Source of the DNA: Coffea arabica
Taxonomy: Eukaryota > Streptophyta > Magnoliopsida > Gentianales > Rubiaceae
DNA length: 64,000 bases
Assembly (NCBI RefSeq): GCF_036785885.1
Contig: NC_092326.1
Span: 38,712,287-38,776,286 of the forward strand
Direction of reading: 5' to 3'
The notes under the pieces are model-generated. The model was given only the letters and a program-made list of their open reading frames with translations. It was not told where the DNA came from and searched no databases. Made by a program: the position numbers and the translations under genes. Shown one piece after another: positions 22,720 through 31,849 of the stretch (positions are counted from its first letter, which is position 1; each line of letters begins with the position of its first letter).

Positions 22720-25476
22720 TCAATCAGAAAGATCTTTCACATCCCACCGTCCACCATTCTGAGCATCATAAGAACGTATTAATGGCACATGATGTACAAG
22801 ATGATAAAGACTGCCACCATTTTTCTCGAGCATGGAGACAAAATTTTTCGGCATATCATACAAATGAATCTCCTTGAGTTGGCTGAGTTCATCTATACCT
22901 ACTGGAATCTGCTCTAACTGACCGCATCGCCTTATGATCAGCTTTTGTAGACAAGGCAATGAATTGCGTTCCATTATGACCATTTTCAGCTGCTGAAGTA
23001 GCTCTAACTCCAGTATCTTGAGCTTCTGAAATTTGCCAGCATTGAAATCCAATAGGTCCCCATTGTAGGCGTCAAGCAGCTGGAGTTCTAGTAAATTAGG
23101 AAGATCTTGAAGGGTATTAATGGGATTGCTGAACTGCTGATCCAGCCGAGACCACTTTAGACGAAGCCTTACCAGATCGTGAAGTTTGGAAATCCAGATA
23201 GGCATCCTCTCCAGCCCGCCATTCAAATATAAACGCTGGAGTGGAGGAGGATGTGAAATTTCTTGCATGTCTAGAACTCCCGCCTCATTTTCTGCTGCCA
23301 CATTCAAAGAATGCAAATTTGGCAGCATTTGAATGGTCTCAGACAAGATCCTTCCATCTTCTTTGCGCAAACCCATGATTCCCAGCCTTCTCAGTTCTCT
23401 GAGGCCTCGCATTGCAACAATGATTTTGTGATTTTTTTTGACTTGCACAAACAGTAGCTTGCGAAGATTGGCCGACCACGTGATCTCTCCTGCGACCTCA
23501 AATCCTTTAATTGTGTTAAATGCCACATAATCTTCAATGTCATATCTGTAAACAAGTAAGTAACGAAGCTTAGAAAGATGGCATATTTCTTTTGGCAGCG
23601 TTCTGACTAATGTTTGTTTGAGGTCCAAGGTTTCAAGGTGCTTAAGCTTTCCTATTGATTTCGGAATGCTTCTGATTCCTGTATTCCTCAAACACAAGTA
23701 CCTCAACAACAATAGTTCTTCAATGTCTGCAGGAAACATGTCCAAGTTTGCACCCTCCAGATGCAATTCCCTCAACATCTTTAAGCTTGAATAGCCAATT
23801 GGAATGGAGTGCTCGTATGGATCCAATGAGTCAAATATTAGCAAAGCACGAGCACGAAGATTTGGGCATGACAAGACTAGATCACCTTTATGGATCGATA
23901 TTCGCCTGATCCTCTCATTACTGATGTCAAATATACCTTGCTCTGGATAAACTTCACAAAAGTTTTCATCTTGAAGCTGTGAGAGAACAATCTCATGAAT
24001 AATATTTTGAACATGACAAGTTCTTGGTCTCCCATCGATGTCCATTTGCCACACCTGAACCAAGTTTCTTTGAATGAGCTCGTTCAGGTATTCTTCCCCC
24101 AAATCTTCGAGTTCTTTTCCATTGTTCCCTTCTGTGATGAAGTCTTCTGCTATCCATAACCGTATTAGCTCTGTGCGCTGGATGGGGTGATTAGGAGGAA
24201 AAGTATTCATCAACAGAAAACAGTTTTTAAGATGGTAAGGTAAGTCATCATAACTAAGAATCAACACTTTTGCAATATTTGCAAGCCGGCCATTGCTTCG
24301 TAGCTCTGATGCAAGACTATCACGCAATTTTTTCCATTCAGGTTCCCTTTCCCCCTTAGTTGACAAAAGGTGCCCAATTTCAGTGATTGCCAATGGTAGC
24401 CCTTCACATTTTCCTAGAATTTCATTGGACAGTGTAGCTAAAGCTGGAGGGCATATACGAGATCCTGGAAAGGCGATTCTGTGAATGAGTTCCTTAGCCT
24501 TTTCTAGAGATAGATGCTGAATGGGATGGACAGCAACAGATCTATCTTTCAGTGAATAGGCTATATCCCCTCTTCGCGTAGTGATGATTATTCTACTCCT
24601 ATTCCTTCTTGGCAATGCTAACATAATAGATCTCCAAACATCATCAGCCCACAGATCATCGAGGACGATTACATACCTCTTATCCAGCAAATACTCCCTA
24701 ATGAGGTTGATGTAGTGTTCCGAGCTTTGCTGCTGGGGAGTTGGGGCCGTTTCCGCCCTGGAGCTGCATCTGCATAGTTGATCTAACATGTTCCGCAAGA
24801 TCTCCAATTTCTTCTTGGACTTTGAAACACTGATCCATGCGGAGCAACCGAAGTCTTGTTTTACTGCCTCGAATACTTGCTTGGCAAGAGTTGTCTTGCC
24901 AGATCCACCCATGCCCACAACAAACATGACCTTATTATGCTCATCCACCATATCCAGTGCCCACGCCATCAGCATGTCCTTATCTTCCTCAAAGCCCACG
25001 ACATCAGCATCTGCAAGGAACAAAGGAACAATCCTTGGATGAAGATCTGAGTAATCACGGTTTGTAGTTGGACTTGGTGTTAAGGCAGCATGGGACGAAT
25101 TTGCTGGTAGGTATCTTTCTCTACCCTTGTTGATTTCCTCGAGAGTTGATTTGATATCATTTATCTGATCGGCAATTGACCGGTATGCCCGCCGCCTGGT
25201 CACCGATAATGCCCTGCCATTTTCTGCCTTGTGATGGTCAAAAAGGTCAAGAATGTCGATGATGTCATAAGCTGCATCTTGAACCTTTCGAACCCAATTC
25301 AGAATTTGTTGATCTTGGACCGCTCTTTGATGAGCTGCACTCAGAAATGCTGTTATAGTACCCAGTTCACTTCTCAAAGTCCTGATCCCAGTATCAACTT
25401 CCTTTGGCAACCGCAATTCTCCCGTTAGAAAAGCATCAAGCTTTGCGAGAGCAAATTGCACACAAGGGTCTGTCAT
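22720..25476 (-). CDS. Coiled-coil NB-LRR immune receptor (RPM1-like), intact
   Basis: 918 residues in one exon, the usual size of a CC-NB-ARC-LRR intracellular immune receptor. An Rx-type N-terminal domain covers about 1-130, with an EDVID-region variant near 67-80. The NB-ARC domain has the P-loop GMGGSGKTT (188-196), kinase-2 VIVLDDLW (279-286), RNBS-B SRIIITTRRGD (about 294-304), GLPLA (359-363) and RNBS-D CFLLMNTFP (419-427). The position normally holding MHD reads VQN (489-491), in CHVQNIIHE. About 540-900 is a leucine-rich repeat region with LRYLCLRNTGI and LETLDLKQT units. Such proteins sense pathogen effectors and trigger defence. The VQN change also occurs in the broken paralog, so it predates the duplication. 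A TATA box lies about 65 bp upstream. I see no stop or frameshift. Confidence 0.95.
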   Translation of the reverse strand: MTDPCVQFALAKLDAFLTGELRLPKEVDTGIRTLRSELGTITAFLSAAHQRAVQDQQILNWVRKVQDAAYDIIDILDLFDHHKAENGRALSVTRRRAYRSIADQINDIKSTLEEINKGRERYLPANSSHAALTPSPTTNRDYSDLHPRIVPLFLADADVVGFEEDKDMLMAWALDMVDEHNKVMFVVGMGGSGKTTLAKQVFEAVKQDFGCSAWISVSKSKKKLEILRNMLDQLCRCSSRAETAPTPQQQSSEHYINLIREYLLDKRYVIVLDDLWADDVWRSIMLALPRRNRSRIIITTRRGDIAYSLKDRSVAVHPIQHLSLEKAKELIHRIAFPGSRICPPALATLSNEILGKCEGLPLAITEIGHLLSTKGEREPEWKKLRDSLASELRSNGRLANIAKVLILSYDDLPYHLKNCFLLMNTFPPNHPIQRTELIRLWIAEDFITEGNNGKELEDLGEEYLNELIQRNLVQVWQMDIDGRPRTCHVQNIIHEIVLSQLQDENFCEVYPEQGIFDISNERIRRISIHKGDLVLSCPNLRARALLIFDSLDPYEHSIPIGYSSLKMLRELHLEGANLDMFPADIEELLLLRYLCLRNTGIRSIPKSIGKLKHLETLDLKQTLVRTLPKEICHLSKLRYLLVYRYDIEDYVAFNTIKGFEVAGEITWSANLRKLLFVQVKKNHKIIVAMRGLRELRRLGIMGLRKEDGRILSETIQMLPNLHSLNVAAENEAGVLDMQEISHPPPLQRLYLNGGLERMPIWISKLHDLVRLRLKWSRLDQQFSNPINTLQDLPNLLELQLLDAYNGDLLDFNAGKFQKLKILELELLQQLKMVIMERNSLPCLQKLIIRRCGQLEQIPVGIDELSQLKEIHLYDMPKNFVSMLEKNGGSLYHLVHHVPLIRSYDAQNGGRWDVKDLSD

Positions 25477-25536
25477 GATTTTTCTTTTGCTAGATGGTGT
25501 GTAGTTTGTGTTGGACTATATTATGATGAATACGAG

Positions 25537-25544
25537 TTTATATA
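25537..25544 (-). promoter_or_regulatory. TATA box of the NB-LRR gene
   Basis: TATATAAA on the minus strand, about 65 bp upstream of the ATG. The broken copy in block B has a weakened version (GATATAAA region near 50895). Confidence 0.5.
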
Positions 25545-25565
25545 GAATTGCAAAGAATCTTTACT

Positions 25566-26104
25566 TTTAGATATTGTTGTTTTATACGGAAAGGGCAAAC
25601 GGAGCCAGTGCCAGGCTGCCAGTTTCCCCAGCCGTGCTGGCCCCCAGTCCTACGGAAAAGCCACTGCGGTCCTTGTCCATGAATGTTTTCCATTTCGTCT
25701 CAATTTTCTAGTATTCAACGACTAAAAGTTACCGTCAACTTTCGCATCAAAGTTTTTCTTTTCATTTCCCTTCTGCTTTTGATTTAATTTTGTCATTTTT
25801 TTGCGAGTAGGTCAATCTCCATTTTGTTAATGTTGTTTATTTCATCCACTTGAGACGGTTACGTCATGGCTGGGAACAAGCGCAAATTTCCAAGAAAGAA
25901 CCAAAAGACAAATACCACATTTATTTACCGATCCATGCTTTGTATCCACAAATTTCACACGTGATTGTGATCCTGTGAAGCCCTGCGCTATTTTCTTGAG
26001 GAGAATCTCATGGAGTTGTTTGTCTCACATGCATGATTTCTTTTTGTCTCACATGCATGATTAAATGCCTCTTTTTTATTTTTTTTCTTGGTAGGGGCAA
26101 TAAT
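25566..26104. other. Spacer between block A and the Copia remnant
   Basis: No gene or clear element. It includes a short direct repeat of CTCACATGCATGATT (about 26025 and 26049). Confidence 0.4.
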
Positions 26105-26577
26105 TGTTCAAAACTTCATCCATAGTATTAAAATGACTTTGTCCCACGTTGCCTTTTGTATAAAAGAAGCATTTCCTTTGGTTGTCTATAAATATAATAG
26201 GTTTGTGATGGGATTAAGTGCACCGAATCAAGAGAGCATTAGTGGACTATTTAGACTTTTGAATCATTAAACTTTTTGTTTAGTCAAATATTTTGGGCTC
26301 ACTTGTGTTTTAAATATTAGGTGTTTTGAGTCTAAAAATACTTTTTTAAGGCATTTTTGTACTTTCTTTTTCATAGTAAAATATTGTTCCTCCTCCGCCC
26401 ATGAACGTAGGTCAATTTGATCGAACCACGTAAATTCTTGTGTTCTTATTTTATTTATTCTTTGCTTTGTTATTTGTATTTTTGAGGTTGTCAAAAATCT
26501 TTTCGTTAATTTTCTGGGGCCAGACCTAACAAACTGGTATCAGAGTTTTTTCAGAGGTTTTGAATTTTGTGACAATA

Positions 26578-27231
26578 ATGACGATAACAAAAACTGTTGT
26601 CGAGAAATTCGACAGGAATGTCAACTTCGGGATGTGGCAGCTCAAAATGGAGGCCATTTTGGTTCAAGACAGAGTTGATCTAGCAATACAAGAAATTGAG
26701 AAAAAGCCAAAGGGTGTGACAGATGCAAATTTTGCTGAAATGGATAAGAAGGCAAAATCCAGTAGAGAATCGGCTTCATTTAAAACAAAGTCTATATATG
26801 CTTTGCATGACTGAAGATACATCTATACTCTCACATTTTGACAAATTTGATTCCATTATTATGAATTTGGAAAATATAGATTCGAAAATTGATGATGAGG
26901 ATTAGGCCTTGTTACTTCTATATTCCTTTCACCAATTTTTTTTAACTATTTTTGCGATATTATGATTTATGGAAAAGAAACAATTTCGTATCGAGAAATT
27001 AAATCTGCATTAAAATTTAAGGAGCAGATAGACACAGATATTACTGGAAAATTTAGTGAAAGTCAGGCGGAAGGTTTGGTTGTTAGGGGTAGAATCAAGA
27101 AAAAAGAATTTGACAGTAGTAGATCTAAATCTAAATCTAAATCCAGACATAGAAATTTGGAGTGTAATTATTGTCATAAATTGGGGCGCATTAAGGCAAA
27201 TTGTTTTAAATTGAAATATAGATTGAAATAA
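26578..27231 (+). pseudogene. Copia gag fragment
   Basis: The ATG at 26578 begins the capsid-like segment (VEKFDRNVNFGMWQLKMEAI, then LVQDRVDLAI), as in plant Copia gag proteins. The frame breaks near 26812 and 26904. A later segment (26962-27231) ends in a degenerate zinc knuckle, CNYCHKLGRIKANC, in which the ligand His of the usual GH position is Arg. Non-functional. Confidence 0.75.
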
Positions 27232-27280
27232 AAGGGAATATCTGGTGAGAAAAATATTGAGACTGCCGAATCTAGTGTTG

Positions 27281-28579
27281 TGATAGGGTGTAATTTTATT
27301 ATTTATTTTATTATTAATTTCCCCTATTACCTGATCCAATGTGGATTAATTGTCAGATTCTACTCATTTTTGGCATTTGTACTTATCATAGGGACTAGGA
27401 GCAAAATATAATAAAATGAGTGAAAATCTCGCATTCCAAGTGCTGTCTGGCGGGGTCGTGTCAACTCAGGTCTTCACAAGTCCAGAAGTTTGGCATAGAA
27501 AGGAAACTTACTTTGGCAGCTCAGCGGGAGAGAAAAAAAGCCAAAGTTTGATTAGGACTCTAGTGCTTTTGGGAGTAGGGCCGGCCGCAAGAGAGAAACA
27601 AATAAAAGCAACAAATGGAGTTGGGGGCAGCCGTGACTTCACTTGGGGAATTAATCCCGTAAGCCCCTGGCTAGAGGCTAGGGAGAAGACATTAGCATCC
27701 TCTTCCACTTTGTACTTTTTCTTTCATTTTTAATTATTCGGATTCCTTCATCATATAGAGAAGGATGTCCTCGACAATTATTGCTGAATTTTCGCATGGC
27801 TGTTCTCCATTAATGGAGGACTAACCTCTTAATTCTAGTCAAGGGGACAACTGAAGATTTGGTTCAACAATTACTGTGAGATCTAATTTATTTTAATTGT
27901 TTCCTTAATTTATTGGTATTTATATGTTTCCTGCTTTTAATTGCTATAGCTCATGTGAGTGATTGAATAGATGCGCAATAATTAATTATTCATATGGGCT
28001 ATTTTGCTAAATAGGGATAATTGAATCCGTAATTGTTCGTTATCTCTACCTCAGTAGCAACTGGCGTAATTGGGTTTATGTCAGGGGAGCATATGATCTA
28101 GCTTAAACAAACCCTCGTAGCGTGTTTGTTGGTTAGGATTGGGTATTTCTAATTATTAATGCAATCTAGAAATTAAATTCTACGGTCGTACCTGGGGTTA
28201 TTTTTGGGTTAGAGAAATAGCTAACGGTCGTACCTTAGCTATCGAGAAATTAAGGAAGGGTTGGTTGTTTATCGCGTGCATGACAACTATAACTAATCTA
28301 TTACTAAATGTTGGAATTATCTGCGAATCAATGATCAGTGCCTGAACCATTTCTGAAGTATACCCTTGGCTAGAGCTATCTTAATTATTTCTTTTACTTA
28401 ATTATTTTCTGCAGTTAATTTATTTAGTTAGCATTTAATCCAAAACCCCCCATATCTTGAACTCTAGAAGAAACGAATTATCCCCAATCCCTGTGGATTC
28501 GACCCTACTCACCGCTTTATACAAAATCTGTATTTTTCTCGAGTAGGTTTTTATTATTGCACAGGTTCGGCACCTGTCA
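27281..28579 (+). repeat. 5' LTR of the non-autonomous element
   Basis: 1299 bp, paired with 31850-33148. Differences seen include CTCTAGTG/TTCTAGTG, TATAGCTC/TATAACTC, TTATGTCAG/TTATATCAG and GGGTATTTC/GAGCCTTTC. Confidence 0.92.
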
Positions 28580-28584
28580 ATTTT

Positions 28585-28602
28585 TGGCGCCGTTGCCGGG
28601 GA
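28585..28602 (+). promoter_or_regulatory. Primer-binding site (tRNA-Asp type)
   Basis: TGGCGCCGTTGCCGGGGA, identical to the site in the Athila element, starting six bases after the LTR. Confidence 0.85.
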
Positions 28603-28707
28603 CTGGTGCCAGATTAAATTGTTTCTTTTTTAGTTTATCTTGTTTTCATTTTTTTTAATTTATTTTTCTCTTATTTTTTATTATTATTATTTTTTTTTAT
28701 TTTTTTT

Positions 28708-29742
28708 ATGGCTGCTAACATTCCATATTTTGATGATAGACTGGATTTTGTTCCTGAATGGGGTTATGAGACTCATGTTTTTCCTAATGATCAATGGGCT
28801 GTTGCAAATTGTGGAACTTATTTTGACTCAGGTTATTCAACTGACACATGCCCCGTATTTCAAGATAATTTAAGTTCTCCACTTGATACTTTTGGAGATT
28901 TTCCACCCCAATATCAAACGCAGTATGACCCTTATTCAAACGGGTATGATCAAGAATGGTGGGATAATTCCAATTTTAATTATGCGACGGGGCCAATGGA
29001 TTTTCAACAGCAAGAGTCTCAGCAATCATCCTCCGTGTCAGGTATATCTCTTGAAGAAATGATAGGTTTACTAATTGCTAATTCAAATCGATTTCATCAG
29101 GAGACACAAGCGAACCTAAATCGATTTCATCAGAAGACACAAGCGAGCTGTCGCGACCTGGCGGATCAAATGCGTCAATTGACATCCAGGATAGAGCGAT
29201 TAGAGGCTCACCTTGAAGAATTGCCCTCACAAACCAATATCAATCTTGAAGGAGATGAGAGTGCAATTATCCAGCCAAATGATATGGAACTGCAAGAGTT
29301 TCAAGGAAACGGATTTAAAGATGCAGTTGAAAAGGAAGTTTAAGTGCAAAAAATGAGACTCCAGGATCAACTCATTCAAGTGAATGAATCCAGTGAACAA
29401 TCTCCAAATGCGGTGACATCCCCTCCACTCCTTCATCACTATTCTCCTGACTCTTATTCTTCAATTCCTGTTAATGAAATTGACTTTATTATACCAGAAA
29501 ATTTTGAATTCCATGACAGGAATAAATTAAGAGTGGCGATGGCAAGATATCTTGAACCAATAAATGCAAGTGAGGGAGGAGTGAATGGAGAATGCAAATT
29601 ATCATCGACTCGTTTGGCGCCATTTACTAGTCCATGGAAGCCCGTAACTCGTATGTCCAAAGATTATTCTATCTACGAGGGCTATCAGGACTATGTAGAG
29701 GATGAAGCAATGAGACGAGCCACAAGATTTTATCCTCCATGA
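28708..29742 (+). pseudogene. Gag-like ORF of the non-autonomous element, one in-frame stop
   Basis: A single frame from ATG 28708 to TGA 29740-29742, broken once by TAA at 29341-29343, giving segments of 211 and 132 residues. The N-terminal part is acidic and aromatic, with repeated Asp-Tyr and Gln stretches (QYDPYSNGYDQEWW). It is followed by a coiled-coil-like region, LADQMRQLTSRIERLEAHL, and LPSQTNIN. This resembles the segment after the zinc knuckle in Athila gag (NPYSN..GWRN.., then IGQIASSLN and LPSKTEVNP). The last segment has no recognisable domain. No zinc knuckle or enzyme motif is seen. The stop codon is followed by the same hairpin pair that follows pol in Athila, so this ORF ends where a gag-pol would end. 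It may be a gag remnant kept for packaging, or just decaying. Confidence 0.6.
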
Positions 29743-29753
29743 ACAAAACATGA

Positions 29754-29806
29754 TAATGTCTAGCCAAAGACATTAAAGAAAGACGCTCATTGGGAGGCAA
29801 CCCAAT
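29754..29806 (+). promoter_or_regulatory. Tandem hairpins after the ORF of the non-autonomous element
   Basis: Hairpin 1: stem TAATGTCT/AGACATTA with loop AGCCAA (29754-29775), 12 nt after the stop codon. Hairpin 2: stem ATTGGG/CCCAAT with loop AGGCAA (29789-29806). Loops, order and 13-nt spacing match Athila 12885-12936; the first stem differs but remains paired. Confidence 0.75.
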
Positions 29807-29923
29807 TGTTTCTTTCAATTGCTTGTTGGTTTCGTGCCATAGTTTAAATCTGTTTTCCCTTTAATTTGACTGATTTTGGGTTTCAGTTTTCGTTTTTGCT
29901 GATTTATAGGTGCCCTTCAGTCA

Positions 29924-30100
29924 TGACGTGCCCGCGTGGTGATGTGCAGGATGCTCACGATCAGGAACTTCTGAAACTTCTGGGAGCTCTCCTGCTCTCA
30001 TGACGTGCCCGCGTGGTGAGGTGCAGGAAGCTCACGATCAGAAAGTTCTGAAACTTCTGGGAGCTCTCTTGCCCTCTAGACGTGCCCGCGTCACGTTCAC
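29924..30100 (+). repeat. 77-bp tandem duplication
   Basis: TGACGTGCCCGCGTGGTGA starts at 29924 and again at 30001, with a partial third copy (AGACGTGCCCGCG) from 30078. Units share GTGCAGGA, CTCACGATCAG and CTTCTGGGAGCTCTC. Each unit carries a TGACGTG core. Confidence 0.85.
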
Positions 30101-30114
30101 GGGAAAGGTAAGGA

Positions 30115-30345
30115 TTCAAAAAAAAAAAAAAAAACCACACAGAAACTTTTTTTTTATCAACGTAGCTTTAGTGTCAAATATTAAAAAAATAAAAAAATAA
30201 AAAAATTTTCAAGTAAGTAACAAGAAAAAAAAACAAAAAAGCAAAAAAAAAAAAAAAAGCTTTTCTTTTTCCTTTTTTTTCCTTTTCTTTCTTCTTCTTC
30301 TTTCTTTCTTCTTCTTTTTCTTTCTTCCTTCTCCCCTGTTTTCCT
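30115..30345. repeat. Homopurine/homopyrimidine tracts
   Basis: Long A runs followed by a TTTCTTCTT-type pyrimidine stretch. No coding potential; slippage-prone. Confidence 0.7.
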
Positions 30346-30354
30346 TTTCTTTTA

Positions 30355-30690
30355 CTCTGCGCACGCCACCGAGCACCGCTCGGCCGAAGCGCACGCAGCA
30401 GCTTCCCCTCGCTGCTGCTACCCACGGTGCCGCCATCCCTCTTCGCCGCGCGCCGCCCCACTGCCCCACGTCGCTGCTCTGGACGCACCTCCCTCGCTCA
30501 ACCGCACACCCTTCCCATCTTTCTCTCTCTCCTGGCGGCCCTCACTCTGCCCACAGCTCCACCGTGAGCTACTGCCGCCACCTCTGCCCAGCTCTTCCCG
30601 CCAGCCACGGGCGCTCTGTCCAAGCTGCCGCCATCGTTGCTGGAGACGCGCGCCGCCGCTGCTCTGTCTGCCGCCTGGAGTAGTACCAGT
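30355..30690. other. GC-rich island in the non-autonomous element
   Basis: About 330 bp strongly enriched in G+C within an element that is otherwise AT-rich (for example CACCGAGCACCGCTCGGCCG, GCCGCGCGCCGCCCC). Frames on both strands give low-complexity Ala/Arg/Pro/Ser sequence with no domain I recognise. It may be a captured host-gene fragment, for instance part of a GC-rich first exon. Confidence 0.45.
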
Positions 30691-30863
30691 GGAGATTTTG
30701 GGTGACAGAGTTTTGCATTTGCTGGTTGAATTGAGTTGAGATATCTCAGACCTTGGCCGCGTACTTCTATCACATCAGTTTCCGCGCACCATTCCCGCCT
30801 ACCCTTTCGCCACTCGTGAGGGAAGTTTCGTTGCCCTCTTCGTTTTAATTGCTTTAATCCCTC

Positions 30864-30896
30864 CATTGAGGACAATGTATGATTTAGGTGTGGGGG
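30864..30896 (+). promoter_or_regulatory. Internal AGGA hairpin with purine tract (non-autonomous element)
   Basis: Stem CATTG / loop AGGA / CAATG (30864-30877), then after 10 nt GTGTGGGGG (30888-30896). Corresponds to 16309-16347 of Athila. Confidence 0.65.
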
Positions 30897-30900
30897 AAAT

Positions 30901-31812
30901 ATGAGCAGTTATGGTGCTAGTGTCTTTCATTCATTTTTTTTTTTTTTTAGTGATTGGCTCGTAAATGCATGCCAAGGTTTGATGTTGGATTATTGCCTCT
31001 ATTTCTACTATTGCCAATTTTAATAATAAAAGAGTATCAAGTTAATGTGGTTGAATCCAAAAACATCTCTTTGGTGAATATCAATGATTGTTTTACTTTT
31101 ATAATTTTTGGTTAACTTTCCTAGGCATAGGGAATGATTATTGGCATTTTCATGTGAATTGGTCCGGTTATTAACTTTAGTTCTCCATATTTAAAAATGA
31201 GACTAGCAGCTGCAAAGTTCCTTTTGATTTTTGTGTTATTTTGAATTTTTGGTTTTATTTGGCTGTGAATAAGAGTTGACTGTCCTCCGCTAGTATTTGC
31301 TACCGAGTAACCGGGGATTTTCACCAAAAGTGTCGATTCTCGCGTCAAAAAGTAGTAATTGCTATGAGTACGTGGTCACGTGGCGATAGAAGCTGAGTAA
31401 CCGGGCTCCTTCATCCGGCCAATGTTGGAGTTCGCGTCAAAAGGCTCAAATGGCTAGCGACTAAGTCTTTTGTTACTATTGGAAAAAAAAGGGAGAAGAG
31501 TAGAAAAAAAATGTGAAAAAAAAAGTTGAAGGTTGTGTTAGTGTATAATAAAAGCCAGCTAGCCGATTTATGGATTTAATGTTGAGATTTTGGTTAATAG
31601 TTGGACCATTTGCTGATAAATGTTATGCGTTATTCCTTTTTCTCAGATTAGTTAACATAAAATTAGAGGAGTTTGTGGTTTAGAAGCTAACCGGAGTGAT
31701 GTTTCTTGGATCTTGACCATTGATGCTTGATTATTATTTTTCTTGGTATCTTGGCAATTTGTTGGATAGAGCAATAGCCATTGTCAAATATTGGTATTTG
31801 TCTACTGTTCTT
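30901..31812 (+). other. 3' untranslated internal region of the non-autonomous element
   Basis: AT-rich, no reading frame of note. Contains two GAGTAACCGGG..TTCA(T/C)C phrases (31305, 31393) like those in the Athila 3' region, plus A-rich tracts near 31480-31530. Confidence 0.5.
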
Positions 31813-31849
31813 ATGCTTGAGGACAAGCATGGTTTAGGTGTGGGGGAAT
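31813..31849 (+). promoter_or_regulatory. Terminal AGGA hairpin and polypurine tract (non-autonomous element)
   Basis: Stem ATGCTTG / loop AGGA / CAAGCAT (31813-31830), 7 nt spacer, then GTGTGGGGGAAT up to the 3' LTR start at 31850. Confidence 0.82.

Larger units (their letters stand above)
2702..25565. repeat. Block A of a segmental duplication carrying the NB-LRR locus
   Basis: The sequence recurs in order in block B (36115-50940). 2702-4187 matches 36115-37613. Parts of 19379-20975 match 37609-38165. 22150-25565 matches 38165-40653 plus 50037-50940. Block A has the extra 4188-19378 insertion and retains pieces missing from B, including the phylloplanin-like gene. Matching stops about 90 bp upstream of both NB-LRR start codons. 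The blocks are in direct orientation. Confidence 0.88.

Noticed and set aside
27416..27733. 105-residue plus-strand frame as a gene (repeated at 31985-32302)
   Set aside because: Lies wholly within the LTR pair; no domain.
30174..30875. Minus-strand Lys/Arg-rich frames as nuclear proteins
   Set aside because: Translation of simple pyrimidine tracts and the GC island; low complexity only.
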